From Iris pallida (Eukaryota > Streptophyta > Magnoliopsida > Asparagales > Iridaceae): 64,000 bases of DNA. The notes under the pieces were generated by a model. The model saw only the letters and a list, made by a program, of their open reading frames with translations. It was not told the DNA's origin and did no database searches. The stretch's first letter is position 1, and each line of letters begins with the position of its first letter. The stretch lies in contig JANAVB010006999.1 of assembly GCA_029216955.1 (NCBI GenBank), forward strand, positions 895,853 through 959,852, given 5' to 3'. Shown piece after piece: positions 32,601 through 45,471 of this stretch. A program made the translations under genes and the position numbers.

Positions 32601-35600
32601 ACATGATGCAGTAGCGATGGTGGCCTCCTTTATTTTCTCCTTTCTTTGACCCAAATCCTACAACCAACTCCATCCCCAAGCCTATGATCCTCTACTTCAT
32701 CGTCTTGAGATCATTATAGCACCCCACCAAATCAACGCCTCCTCTTGTAGTCGTTAGCAAGCTAGCAACAAGCTAACGGGCATATCCAGTCACAAAAACA
32801 AGGTCAAGTCCAGATCTGAACCCAATTCATTAGAGAAACATATCCACAACCCATGCGAGGCACGCGGGTTAGAGGTGGCAAATGGAAAGGGCACAAGGAG
32901 TAAGGAGTGGAATGGTGAAGTATGGAGGAAGAAAATGAGGGAGAACAAGAAGAGGAAAAATTAGATAAAAATAAGGAGAGGGAGGATGGAGAAAGAAGGT
33001 CGAGGAAGGAGGAAGAAACAGAAGAAAAAAAAAACAATTTCTAAAAACAATGTTTCAAAATCCCTCATAAAATAGCAAGAGCCCAAAATATCACATAAGC
33101 ATCGAAAATAGCACGTAAACATCCAAAATATTACAAAAGCATCCAAAATAGCATGTAAATGTCCAAAATAGCACATAAATGCCCAAAATAGCATGTAATG
33201 GTCCAAAATAAAACATAAATGTCCAAAATAGCTCATAATTGCCCAAAGTAGCATGTAATTTACCCAAAATAGTATGTGCGTATGAAAAGAGTATCCATCA
33301 ACTATATTACTTCTTTAGTTCTTTTACTCTTAGTATATGGTACTTTAATTTCTTGAATTAACGCAATATTTGTCTATTCGTAGAATAAATTTGAAAATTA
33401 TCTTTATAAAATATTTACTTTTTTAAATTATTTCTTCATGAAATAACATGTTTCCATTGAAAAGTTGAAGTATCAAATAAGAATATGAAATATAGAGACT
33501 TATTACACATTGTATAATTCATTTTTAAAATTTTCAAATGATAAAAATATTAAAAACAAAAGAAAATATAGCATGTTATTTCTAATTTTGATGTAAGTGC
33601 AATTTAGGACCTTATTTGCTATTATCAGAATATGTGTTATTTTGTTTGCTTATGTGCTATTTTGTTCCCTTACATGCTATTTATTACTAACTATTTTAGG
33701 AAAAAGTATTTTCTTTAGAATTTACTTTTTCTTCGTTCATCCTTTGCTCCCTTATTTTCTCCACACCCTCAACCATAATCCCACGCAAAGGAGTTGTTGG
33801 ACTTGTGTTGCACGAATACAGATACAAATACTGATAAGGACAAGGTACAGATACATGAATCATTTTTCCGTGTCCGTGCAACATAGGTTGGACACCATGT
33901 TGACACTTGGCCAACAACGAGGCTTCGGAAGCTGACATGACTGGTAGCTCAGTGACAGTACAGAAGACAGGCGATAGGGTGGCGACATAGAAGTAGGTGA
34001 AGGCAAGGGCAAAAAGGGCATATCAATGAGGGGCTTCTCGAAGGAGATGTGGCAGGTGGGGGCAATCGTGCTAGAGCTGAAAGGGGAGGGAGGGATCCGA
34101 AAGAAACAAAAATTAATAAAGGGAAGGGCATATTGGTATTTTTCTCCTCCCATCATCTCTTTATACATAGCAACTATGTATAATGACACGTATGTGAAAC
34201 ATCTGCATTGTTGACCGACAATCTTGAAGCAATAGACATGTCAGCATGTTCCCCAACCAGTTTACCAAAAGTTTAAAGTTTCTCTATTTTAACAACAATC
34301 TACCCATTGGACCCTATGTCAAAAGAACCTAATTATATTTGTTTATTAACAAATAAGGGCTTAAACTCTAAACCGAAGACCAGTGAAATTAAAGTTTTGC
34401 GACGTGGTCCTATATAACTCAACATAAGGGCTTATACCCTAAACCGAAGACCAGTCAAATTAAAGTTTTTGCGACGTGATCCTACACAACTCAAAATGTC
34501 CAAGTGTTGGGCCCCATTATGTTAGCCCTGCCCTCTTTTATCCGGACTCTCCACTTTAAGACAAAGTACCCGTGTTGATCCGACATACACATGGGTACGG
34601 ACGCAGAATTCGGATCGGATCCTCCATGTTGACAATCGGGAGCCCTATGCTTACCCTTCTTTTTATAATTTGTTGTTGTTGCACATATTAGAAGAAGAAG
34701 AAGGTAAGCATGCTTTATGGCACTAGTCGATTCTACATGCTTTATTATATAGTTACTATTATTATTAATTTTTTCTTGGGAATAGTATAGCTCCACCTAG
34801 GCAATTGTATCTTGGGAGTAGTAGGCTCATTTATGGAGAAAAAATATTTAAAAAAAAAGCATAGCAAATGAAGGGACTCTTATTCAGCTTTATAATAATT
34901 GCAAAAGTGGTCAAAGTGGTTGTATGCATGCATGCATTCATTCATTTCATTCAAATCTGGTCGTCTTGTTCATGTTCATTCAATGAATCAATATGTCAAG
35001 TTCGTATACACAAAACTACAATGAAGGCTTTTTCAACCCCAACCAAGTTGACTATGAAAGCTATTAATATTGGGACCTATTTGAATGCTTTAAGATGTTG
35101 GCAGGTTTGATCTCTTCATAATTCGTTAGGCATTTTTTAGTGGGTTTCCTTTCCAAATTTTCATTTAATATGAGACTTTTCTTCATTTAGCAAATATATT
35201 TATTTTAATAGCCGTATTTCCGTACTCGTACCCAAATTTTTGATCATTTTTAGCCGAGTCCGCATGTCCTTCAATTATGAGTTTGAAGGGCCCAACTCTG
35301 GGATATGTATCCCTACCCAACACCCGTACCCAAGTCCAGGTAACATAGTGTTAGCCTTGCCTCACACCTCTAGTGCAATCCATCTCCCTAAAGACCCTCT
35401 CATAACAATCTTATCAGTCATAATAACTACTGAAACATATCGGAATAGATACTGTGGGAGTGAAACCCTTTCAAGGCCAAATACAGCGCCTACGTAGACA
35501 GATCATAAATCTTGTCTCTTTATACTTGGGAAAGGAGGCAAAATGAGCATACCTTCACAGCAGCCTCTCATTAGCAAACAAATCAATAAGAGGCCCACTA

Positions 35601-38600
35601 ATCAGCTTCTACTTTTTCCATAACAAACACTCTCTGAGTGATGTGGTCCCGGTCTGACAACATGGACTTTTGCATTATATATATATACTGATTCAAGAAG
35701 ATCACTCGAAAATGTTGTTAATCTAGAAATCCTCAAATATGGACAAGGAACTCATATCCTTTCCTAAATAGTAAATAGCCTTAATTCAAGATTATAAAGG
35801 TTTTGGATATCTAGCATGTAATTTCCTTTTCCTTTCTAGTTTTTGCATTTAGCCTTTATTTCCCTCGTTTGTAGCTCCTCAATGTTGCTTCTATCCTTTT
35901 CAAAACATACCTTTAACTGCATTCAATCTGTCTTTTTCCTATAACAATAACTGCAAGTTTACATGGCAATCCAAGTTCAAGCAATGATGAATGGGGACAT
36001 CTAACCATGGTCCAACATGACTAGTTCAAATCCAAATGATATTTCTCCCTACTTGAGCATTCTTCCATCCTAAATATCGTCTTTCTTGCCATCTAACTAC
36101 TACATTAAACCTCTCTCCTATTGTTCTCGTTAACCCTAAAATGCAAAATCAGCTTGACAAAACCCAACCTCCAAGCAACGACAATACGGTACATCTTGCC
36201 AAGATCCAAACTTGGCCTATACTTTTTCCTTCTATCCTTTGCATATGTTATTTCCAAATATTGCTTTCTTCTTTTTCACCAGCTTACATCTTCTACTACA
36301 AAGAGCTTTCTTCCCCTTTAACCCTAACCTAGCCTCCAAGCAGTGACAATAAGGAACATCCAACAAGGTCCAACATGGCCTACTTCAAATCAAAATAATA
36401 ACGAACAAAGAGATGAATGAAGATCCAACAGATTTACTTACATTGTTAGATCAGGATCCAATTTATGTGGACCAAAGTCAACATTCTGATTATTTCGAGT
36501 AGAAAATAATTGAAATTTCATGATACTTTTCTATTGTTTATTTGTTAATTCATTTGTTTTTTTTATGGTTAGTTCTTCCAAAAATAGATACATCAAACTT
36601 GGTAAACACAAGCATAGTTCTATATCCCATCCCATTGAAACATTTGTGGAACATTAACATAGACTTGACCCAACAGATCGACCATCATAATTTGTTCCAA
36701 TGAAGGGCAAAAGTACATGAACGTTGGGAAAGGAACACTGCAACCCCCCCCCCCCCCCCCCCCCCCCCCCTTCTCTCTCTCTCTCTCTCTCCCTCCTCCT
36801 CCCCAAACAAAAAAGAAAAGAAAAACCAATCCCTCCAAAATTTGGAGGTTTCCTTTATTTTGATCTTATGTAAAGACATCTCAATTTAAGTACCCCAACT
36901 GATCAGCATTCCTGCACCCTTCTTGTTCTTACTTATAACTTTTGTGGTAACAAGGAAACAATTATATAATTCTTATGGCACATGCCATCCAAGACAATGA
37001 AAAAAGATTGCTGCTGAAGAAATTTCTCTGACTCCCAATTTGCAAAATTGAATTGTTGCTATTAGCATGGACTGGAACAAGGAGAGTATTTGAATTCATT
37101 GATCAGAACACAAGTTAGGATAAATGTGATCCAATTTTGAATTTTAGTATACTAACTAGTTAATCTAGGTGTGACTAAAATATTAGATCTTGGAATTATT
37201 ATCATGTTAGTAATAGGTATTACTTAGATTATATACGGATTGATATATTTCAATTTTAGTATTCTTCTTCGTCTATTGTCTATATGGCAACAACTCTATA
37301 GTCTATATGCAGAGGGAGTCTCATGCTTGCATAGCTGCTGCAGTAGAGAGACCGATTAAGAAATCAATTATCAGCTTCGCACAATATTTTGGATGTTAGT
37401 AATTAGTATTCCATAAGGAAATGGAATCCTCATGGTTATCGAACATCGGAACATGAAAATTGCAATTAGGTGCCAAGTTTTTTTTGGAGCCAAGACGAAA
37501 AGCACATCAGTTAGACGTGGGTCTAAGTAAAGGAAGGTGCATGTATAATTAGAAGAAAAATAGAGGTCCTCGACCTCAAAACTATTGTGTTGTTATGTTC
37601 TAGCTTACACTGCTTGTAACAAAATAAGGAAAGCTTCAATAGTGACCATAATAAATAGGGAGGGTCAATGATGTTACTGAGTCCTCTTATAATATTATAT
37701 CACATTTGTTTACAACAAAAGAAAGGTGCATGCTTAGCTAAAGCAAGGCGCAACCTCCCTTCGTGTTGAGCTTCTCGTCTAGGCAAGAACATAGGCGAGC
37801 TTTTAATAACTAGATTCCTGCTAAAAGGAAATGTTCTTTAGTTAATTATTATATGCATGGTGTTCATCTGCGTAATAATAGCAAGGCATCAAGTTTCAGT
37901 ATAATATACTAGATTAAAAAAAATGTGTAGTGAGATTCTGTGGCAAAACATCAGCCTGGCAGCACCATGCAAGAACGCAAGTGGTTCATCCTGTACTACT
38001 GGTAGGTTGATTTCTTTTATTGTAACCTTTCAATCAGCAAGGCTTTGTAACAACATCGTGCGGCTGTTTTTTTACAGACTCCACACTTCCACAGGATAAC
38101 CATTGTGTGCTACCCGAGAACAAAGAGAGAAGATGATGTTGGAGGAGGAAAGAATAGGAGCAAGTGGAAAAGTGAGGGTTCTGAAACTAAGCCCTAGAGT
38201 GCTCTACTCCCTTGAAAGTTAACTAATGGCTCGAATCTGCCAAAAAACAGATACAATCATAGGAACAGATGCATTAGACTCAATGTTCTTTAAAGCACTC
38301 TATCAAAGAGAACAAGGGACGAAAAGAGGGTAAGAAAGAAAGAAAGATGGGGGGAAAGGGGGAAAAAGAAAGAAAGAGATGTATCAATTTTTCCATCAGC
38401 GGTATGATTGCTATGAAGGGGTTATGCTCCTGTGAGGACAGGGGATAAGGAGAGAGATTCAAGCCAGAAAGCCCTTATAAAAGGCTCAATCAATTCATTT
38501 AAGAGTGGAAAAGGGGACTTACTAAACTTACCTCCACTCGATAAAACAAACACCATATCTAATGGTGGTACAACATATATTTTATCATAATAGGGTTGAC

Positions 38601-41600
38601 AATAGCCATTATCTTAATTGGATTAAGCGAAGATGCTAGGCCTCCTTTGTCACTAGTGATCCACCCATGGTTACACGGAGAATGGAACACGGGAGATCTG
38701 GTACGCTGTACGCTATATGTTAGGGGTAGGCTTCTTGGAACACATGTTTTTCCGGAACCTTGTTCCAGAACTTAAATGAACAAATTTAATACATAATTTA
38801 TAATATAATTTAGATTCAAAGTTGATCAAGTACCATACTATTGCATCATCAAAAATTCAAAAGTAAAAAACAAAGATTCGTAAGTTCCGAAAAATCCTAG
38901 CAATAATATCTTTTCGAAAAGAATTAACAAGTCTTAGGCTTTAAAACTTTTTAAAAAAAAAACATAAAAACATCTTTCCTCTAAAAGCTTGGCTAGAAAG
39001 TCAAGTACATGATGTTTTTTTTGTCGGAATGTAGAATTCCATGCTACATTCCGGAACATGTGTTCCTGAGTCACGGAACACATGTTCCAGGATCGGCATT
39101 AAAACGTGTTCCAGATTGCAAGATGCAACCTAAATGGTGAATTCAGGGACCATGGATCCACCTAGGTGAGTTTATTAGAACATCAGTTTTGGCGTGGAGT
39201 GCCTAGATCCCAGTCACCTACTTCGGAGCATTTGGGAGGCTACCTAGGTCCCATAGGTGGCACAACCACCTAGCCTATAATTCACGATGCGAAGAGGCCT
39301 CCTCCTAAACAATAGACAAGGCTTCCGCCTTTTAGAACATTTATGAAATCTTGCCTTCAAGTGTCTGGTAAGTTTAAAGATAAACTTATGCAAAAGGATA
39401 AGCAAATCATGCCAAACTCTTGATGCTTATCAGGAAAGGAAATGGATCAATATCTCATGTTCATTCTCAAGTTGTAGTAGGTTGTTTCCTCAACCTCCTA
39501 AGCATCTAGATTTTACTATTGCAATTTTATTTAACTACAACCTCCTAAAAATTTAGATATACTATTGCAATTATCTGATACTTCTATTTAACTACAACGA
39601 CAGCAAAACCATTATCCCAAGCTTTTGTGGATATCTATTTGTATAATTTTCTTCCACTCGTGTTTCAAGAAGGAAAAAAATCTTCCATTTAGGTTAGCCC
39701 TGTTAAGTCCATGTTCTGCACAACATTAGCAAATAGTATATCTTTTTTTGCAACCACAATTCAAATCATTTAAGACGATCCTAGTTCTATAATTTCCTTT
39801 AATTAATATTCTATCACTCCTAAATGGTGCAGCTAGTGATCTTTGTTGCACGTGTCCAAAACACACGAGAGAACTTTTCTCTCCTTTTATTCTCAATTGG
39901 AACCACCTCCAACTTCCAAGGAGCTCACTTATTTCACTCTTTCAATGCATCAGCACTCATCCCATCTTAGCATTCCCATTTTAGCTACACAAACTTTTGG
40001 CATGTTCTTAATTGCCCAACAGTCACTCCATAAAGCATGGTTGATCTTGTACCGTCTTATAGAAGTTTCCTTTAAACTTCAAGGGTATTTTACGATCATA
40101 AAGAGCTGCTCAATTTCAACATCCTACATTAATAATATGCAAATCATCCTTCTCAACCTCTCTATGACGATGAATGATTGTTTATTAAAAATAAGAAAAC
40201 TATAACCCTTAAGTAGCTCTTGTCCATTAATATGTTTTGTTATCCCTTTTGAGTTGTTGGCTATTAGTTTATAAGGATTCAGGAATGACATTCCAGAACA
40301 AGCTACAAAACAAGTTTGCTTCTTTTTGGTAGCAATGTATACATAATGTGTCCTGAAAGTAGTTAAACTCAAATTGCTAAAGATCAACAAGAATGATTGA
40401 ATTATATCTAAAAGAAACCAAGATAACTCAGTGAAAAATTCAGATAACTTGAACATGTCAATGGCTTTTTTACTGAATCAAAATATTTCCTTTTGCACTT
40501 CACCCACGTCAATAATGAGTTGCCTTAGCTTTTGTTTGGGTGTAAGTCGGCATCCAAACATATTTGCCAATGAGATTCCAAAACAAGTTTGCTTCTTTCA
40601 GGGTAGCAATGCGTATATGACGTGTTCTGAAAGTAGTTAACTCAAGTTGCCAAAGATCAACAGGATTTATTGAACTATATATACAAAGAAACCACGAAAA
40701 ATCAGTAAAAAACTCCAGCTAACTTGAACATGTCACTGGCTTTTGACTGACTCGAAATATTTCCTTCTGCACTTCACCCACGTTAATAATGAGTTTTGCA
40801 TTAGCATTTATTTGGGTGTATGTCGGCATCCGGACACATTTGTATTATTGCATGTCCCTAAAGATCTAAGACAAAAGTTAGAGAACTGGTTCCAAAATGT
40901 GTCAGTTTTAAAGCGATATGCAAGTTATGTGCTAAGAAACTCAAAATGTTGACATGAGGCATCTTGATGTAATGTAATATAATGTTGAGAATACATAAAA
41001 TATAACCAGATGATAGACTCGCACAATTCAGTCATTATGATTCAATCAAATATATGAAATATACATAGTTAATTCTAGCTATTGATTCCATTCAGCATCC
41101 TTCCTTAGCAAGAATTTTCCCATAAGAATGGTTCAGAACAAGAGTTTTCCCATCAGAATGGTTCAGATGTGTAGCACAACTCCAAGACAATAGAATTCAA
41201 CGGGAGAGTAGGAAAAACTTTTAAGGAAATATTGTACTAAATTCCTAGTCAATGTAACTATAGGAAAGAGAGCCCGCAGATAACTTAGAAGCTAGCTAGC
41301 AGTGCGGATTCTATTATTCTATGTTAAAGGTAATGGACACTAACCTCATGAAACCATTATAGGTTGTTATGTTAATCACTCAAATATCATTCGACTGTAA
41401 ATATCCTAAAACTTTTAGCATAACAGATATACAGAACAGCTCATGCAACTACAACTTTTACGTCGTAAAAGTAGCTACATAAGAAGACTCAATTTGAGTA
41501 ATAAGCAAAGCAAACTGCTCAATCTGATTTCAGTCTAAAGATGGCAAAACCTCTGACGTGGCAGCTATATTAGATATCATTTTTATCCTTTACCTATTAA

Positions 41601-43050
41601 ACCCAGTATTTGTGTTGCATTTGTTAGTAAACCTTGTGGCACCAACGGTCGAATTTAAGGTCACCTACATTATACCGCAACCAATGGTTCATATAAGAAA
41701 TCGTGCATATTACTCTCACATATGGAAAGTACGAACTGGGAGTAAATGAACGATGAAATTCAAGATATGATTGAGTATATACGGAAAGATACTGATGAGT
41801 ATGTTTAATGAACATAAATTTGCTGAATTAGTTTCCAAATCAAACTCAAACTTTGGACAACTTTGTACCTGAAAGTGAGAGCTGTTCATACAACGAGAGA
41901 TTTGGCGGAAAAGTGGAATCATACAGCGCTGAAACTCTGCAGGCTGGGTTGCTTCTAGAACTTCCTCCAGCTCCCCCAGAAACATCACTTCCTTCGAACT
42001 ATTTGTGATGGGCCAATACTTCAACAACCCCCTAATAACAGTATCCGCGAGCTTGCAGTCCTTCTCGACAAACTGTGTGATGCAGTACGATAACTGCTGG
42101 TGGTACATGGGTATGCACTTTGGCTTGTGCAGCGGAATCAGCGCCCGGACGAGGAACAACTTGTGCTCTTCCTTCAACGGCAAAGCAAACCCGTTTATTA
42201 TACTTCCCAAGATCTCCAACAGCTCCGCTATCCCATTGTGCTTTTCCGTCTCGAAGATGAACCGGTAGAAGATGTTGTTAATTGCTTTCCTGATGTACGG
42301 GCGGTGCACCATAAATTTACCATAAATACGGTGTAGTATCGTCTTCAAGTACTCCCTCTCCCGAGGATCTTCCGAGTCAAAGAGATCGAGCAACCTAAGA
42401 ACGAACGAGTGATCGATGAACCTCTTAGCCAGCTTGGCATCCATCTCGGACGACGACACAAACCTCAAGAAGAGCTCATAAACGACCTGCAAGTGCGACC
42501 AAGCAGGGTCCATCGAGGGCTCCTCTTCCTCCAAATCAAACGCTTCCAAAGCCTTGTTCTCGCGAGGCGGGGTGGTCAGATTTCTAAACAGGTTGGCGGA
42601 CACCATCTTCACGATCTCCTGCATGACGACCTCCGGGAACTTCCCGCTGGCCGAGGTGACGTGGTCTACGAGCTCCAGCAGCGTCTGCCGCTTCACGTCC
42701 TTCTCCTTCAGGCTCTTGGTCGGGTCGTTGAAATCGAACACAACGCAGCACAGGTTCAGCTTCTTGACGAACAGGGCCTGCTTCTCGGAGCTCGGGACGT
42801 CCCTAAACGCGGGCAGCGCCTCATAGGCCAAGCTCCCATTCTGCCGCGAGCCAACGACCGCCGGGTTGCTCCTCCCGGAGTACAGCCCCACCGAGCCACG
42901 CACTGGGGCAGCCGAATTGCTAGCATTCGACGAACCGGACCTCGAATACGCGGACGGGGCCGTGTTCCCACCACTCCCACTGTTCGGGTCGCGACTCTCA
43001 CTAGACTTCGACGGCTTCTTGGGGAGCCTACCGAGTATTTGCTTGATCAT
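27645..43050 (-). CDS. PP2A regulatory subunit B' (B56), two-exon gene
   Basis: The coding sequence joins 43050-41869 and 28007-27645 (1545 bases, 514 residues). It encodes the substrate-targeting B' subunit of protein phosphatase 2A, which binds the A scaffold and C catalytic subunits. The start [19 protein letters not shown] and the variable Ser/Gly/Asn-rich linker are typical of plant B' proteins. The HEAT-like B56 fold follows from about residue 80, with [73 protein letters not shown] and, across the splice, [19 protein letters not shown]. The length is normal for the family. The exon junction is phase 0 with GTACAA donor and TTTGCAG acceptor. The 13,861-base intron is packed with LINE and MITE relics. 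Which plant B' isoform it is cannot be said. Confidence 0.95.
28300..31900. other. 3' part of the giant PP2A intron, no gene recognised
   Basis: AT-rich intronic DNA. It holds a T tract at 29310-29334, (TA)n at 29581-29618, and scattered short repeats. ORFs here lack any recognisable domain. Confidence 0.55.
29581..29618. repeat. (TA)n microsatellite
   Basis: About 19 TA repeats in the PP2A intron. Confidence 0.97.
32080..32640 (-). pseudogene. LINE reverse transcriptase C-terminal relic
   Basis: Minus-strand pieces such as [20 protein letters not shown] and [14 protein letters not shown] match the RRxD..EGAKRGRGRPKKTWLE end typical of plant LINE-type RT proteins. Upstream pieces recall the LCDRRMPLKLKGKFYKT region. 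Frames change and stops are frequent. Confidence 0.55.
33060..33280 (+). repeat. minisatellite of about 20-21 bases
   Basis: About ten units of AAAATAGCACATAAATGTCC and variants. Part of it has an inverted match (ATGTGCTATTTTGTTCCCTT, ACATGCTATTTATTA) at 33650-33690. Confidence 0.85.
33803..33886. mobile_element. very short hAT-like MITE (about 84 bases)
   Basis: The ends TTGTGTTGCACG and, opposite strand, CTATGTTGCACG flank an almost empty interior of CAGATACA repeats. GTTGGAC occurs on both sides (33796-33802 and 33887-33893). Similar ends occur at 57147-57298. Confidence 0.6.
34533..35349. mobile_element. hAT-type MITE relative of 22187-22667, longer
   Basis: It shares TCCGGACTCTCCACTTTAAG at the left, and the right block with GAGTTTGAAGGGCCCA and AGTCCAGGTAACATAG. 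The flanks GTTAGCCCTGCC (34521-34532) and GTTAGCCTTGCC (35350-35361) differ at one base. It lies in the PP2A intron. Confidence 0.8.
35350..38690. other. PP2A intron, middle, no gene recognised
   Basis: AT-rich DNA without recognisable coding sequence. It includes a C-run followed by (TC)n at 36747-36791 and GA-rich stretches near 38330-38380. Confidence 0.5.
36747..36791. repeat. (C)n(TC)n low-complexity tract
   Basis: About 24 C, then TTCTCTCTCTCTCTCTCT. Confidence 0.95.
38700..39130. mobile_element. possible inverted-repeat element with GGAACACATGTT ends
   Basis: Near the left, GGAACACATGTTTTTCCGGAA. Near the right, CATTCCGGAACATGTGTTCC and GGAACACATGTTCCAGGA. The motif is itself palindromic. 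Exact borders are not defined. Confidence 0.4.
39860..40175 (-). pseudogene. LINE reverse transcriptase relic, second copy
   Basis: The minus-strand translation gives pieces like [20 protein letters not shown] and [20 protein letters not shown], matching the KLKGKFYRT..RPAMLYG..CW..K..H..KM.VAEMRML stretch of plant LINE RT. It has stops and is intronic. Confidence 0.5.
40290..40850 (+). repeat. tandem duplication of about 285 bases
   Basis: Both copies hold AACAAGTTTGCTTCTTT, GAAAGTAGTTAA, CTTGAACATGTCA and TATTTCCTT.TGCACTTCACCC, ending with CGGCATCC. It is in the PP2A intron. Confidence 0.8.
41869..43050 (-). CDS. PP2A B' exon 1
   Basis: 394 codons run from MIKQILG to SSHFQ. An in-frame ATG 25 codons upstream (43125) exists, but the conserved plant B' start is the MIKQ methionine. 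The extension ([11 protein letters not shown]) is probably 5' UTR or intron. Confidence 0.95.
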
Positions 43051-43052
43051 AT

Positions 43053-43375
43053 CTTTTCGCCGGAAAAAACTAGTCTTGCTCTCAAAATCTACGCTTTCAC
43101 CAACCATTAACCCCCAATATGCCAACTTTACCGATTGTATCGATCACAACACCCAAATATTCATTTTTCCACCGAATTTTTGGGTCGATTTCAAAATCGA
43201 GACTGACCCATTATAGATCGAGGGGTTCTGAACCAGACCCAGATGCCAAGATCCCAACTTTCGATCGGAATAACATCAGAAACGCAAAGTCAACCTTAAT
43301 TTGTCCCGAAAAGCTTCTAAAAAACTAGCAAAATTGGGGAAAATTCAGCAAAGAAGGAGAGGGAGAAGAACTTAC
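43053..43375 (-). other. probable 5' UTR intron of PP2A B'
   Basis: A consensus donor (CATAT then GTAAG) at 43375 and an AG two bases before the ATG (GCGAAAAG at 43053) suggest an intron in the leader. If so, the in-frame upstream ATG at 43125 is intronic. Transcript evidence would be needed to confirm. Confidence 0.4.
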
Positions 43376-43612
43376 ATATGATTTTCTGAGCTGGTACTGG
43401 AAATTGGAGGGGAAGGGAAATTGGTGCGATATTTATTAGGAAAAAATTGCGTTTTTTTGGGTTTTTTTTTCTGTACACATTTGACGCAGTGAGAAAAGGA
43501 ATATTTCTCCACTTTCACTGTATTAAATCAGGGTATTTTAGATATGGGTACCTCATATGTTATTTATTTAGAGATCAGTCATTGAATCTTTTATTTGGGT
43601 ACATGCACTTTT

Positions 43613-44270
43613 GAATCATACTCCAATCCATCCTCAAAAATTCTCTCAATTTGACTCAAAAAAAAAAAATCTATATTATGCTATCCACAAAATTTTACAT
43701 CTCCAACCCATCAATCCTCAAATAATAAGCAATTATTATTTATTTCTATATAAATTCACTTTTTCACAGCTATTTAATATAATCATATACATTAATATTA
43801 TTTACCGAGATAGTATTATATTATTTTATATTCATTATTCGATGTACTTGTTTATGTTTTTTTAAGTCAATGTATTTTAAATTTAGAAAGTTTGATGCTA
43901 TTCTATTAGTTCATGCCAAATTATTTAAATATTATTTATTAATCAAATGAATCTAATAAAAAAATACTAATAACAAATATATTCAATATTAGATTTTATT
44001 TGAAGATCTCAACAAGAATATTTCAATAGTATAATTATTATATTATTTATATTTATAAATTAGAAAATATGGTAAGTTAATTAAGTTTAGTAGTCATGAA
44101 TAATGGATCCTCAAATTTGAGAATTTTCTATCTCTTCCCTCAAATTTGAGGATCCATCCTCCTTCACTCAAAAAATTTGAGAAAATCCCCTCAATTTGAG
44201 GCTTGTTTGGAGAAGGATTTTGAGAAAAAAATTCAATTTGAGATTTGAGGAGTTGGATTGGAGATGATAG
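43613..44270. mobile_element. MITE with ACTCCAATCC / CTCCAATCCAAC ends
   Basis: The left end is TCATACTCCAATCCATCCTC. The right end on the opposite strand is TCATCTCCAATCCAACTCCTC, and both continue with CTCAAAttcTCAATTTG. It has a very AT-rich interior. It lies about 500 bases upstream of the PP2A B' start. Confidence 0.6.
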
Positions 44271-44360
44271 CATGATATCCATTAACTTAATAAAAATACA
44301 TTAATGTTTGACGTGTTTGGTTAAAAGTAAGTAAAGTAAAAAACAATTGAAGTGTTATTT

Positions 44361-44780
44361 TGTGAAAATAATGAACGTACGAAGTACGTGAACAAAATTG
44401 ATATTGACAACTTTTACAATGACTTGGTAAAGATAGAAAAAGAAGAGTACAAACTGACTGAATAAATCAACTAAATATGCAATCAAGTTGCTACAAGAGA
44501 AAGTAGACAAAATGAAAACTTTAGAAGAAAGCTCGTTGGGGTGATCAAAACCACCGTTGCTCAAAACAATATTCGACATTTTTCGTCGATTTGCTCCCAA
44601 GAACTGAAGAACCAGTAAGTTCAAAATCAGAACTTCTAGAACGCTCGTTTGTCACTCTTGCACGAACTCCTCGAACATCACTTTAGGCTCCTTGTATGAA
44701 CAACACTTCGTTGCACCATATGCTCCAGCAGTCCTCTCTCACACCGTCTATATTAATGTTGTTCTATCTTTGAAAAAGAA

Positions 44781-44869
<89 letters not shown>

Positions 44870-45471
44870 AGAGCATCCCACTACCCCTTAATATGAGTAA
44901 ATACGGAGTTAACTGCACATTGAGTGGGCATTATTGTTGTACACCTCCCCTCCCAAAAATAATAATAATAATAATAATTTGACAGTTACTCCTCTTGAGC
45001 AACTGAAGAGACTCGTGTAGCAGCCCTGCACACGGGCACACGCACATGCACGCACACAGGACCGCACATAGAACCATGTGCAAGAACCACGTTGCAGAGT
45101 CGCGCACGTAGAATCCAAGCGCAAATCAGCACAAAAGTGTCATCTCGCATCCGATGCATAAGTGTGAAGTGCGTCATCAAAGTGCCAATTTGCACCATTC
45201 GTCCGAGTCGGAGTTCAAGTCGTTCGGGGCTTAGCTCCTAAGAGAAATCACAAAAAATGTAACAAAAAATATAAATATTTCTTTGAAGATTTAGACTTAG
45301 CCCCACTAGAATAATATCCCATCATAGCAACCACTTGGGTCACCACACCGTCACCGCACCTCATATGCATACCTCAATACAAAGTATAGCTATCTATCGA
45401 GATGCTCACTTGAAAAAAAAAAAATTCAATGCAAGACTAAACTTCCTAGTGGCCAAGTAAAAATTCCAACA
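44361..45471 (-). repeat. solo-LTR-like relic related to the copia LTR
   Basis: On the minus strand it starts TGTTGGAATTTTTAC at 45471. It shares with the LTR at 3791-4849 the stretch CGGGGCTTAGCTCC, the CGGACTCG motif, the C/G-rich CGCACAC zone, and CACCGTTGCTCAAA near its end. No gag-pol follows. The inner boundary is approximate. It has been invaded by a (TA)n(GA)n microsatellite. Confidence 0.65.
44787..44870. repeat. (TA)n(GA)n microsatellite
   Basis: About 30 TA repeats followed by about 11 AG repeats. Confidence 0.97.

Noticed and set aside
42409..43110. Plus-strand ORF of 233 residues
   Set aside because: It is the antisense shadow of PP2A B' exon 1; codon bias of that exon opens the opposite frame.
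43051..43125. Upstream in-frame ATG adding 25 residues to PP2A B'
   Set aside because: Plant B' proteins start at MIKQ, and the extension likely lies in a 5' UTR intron.
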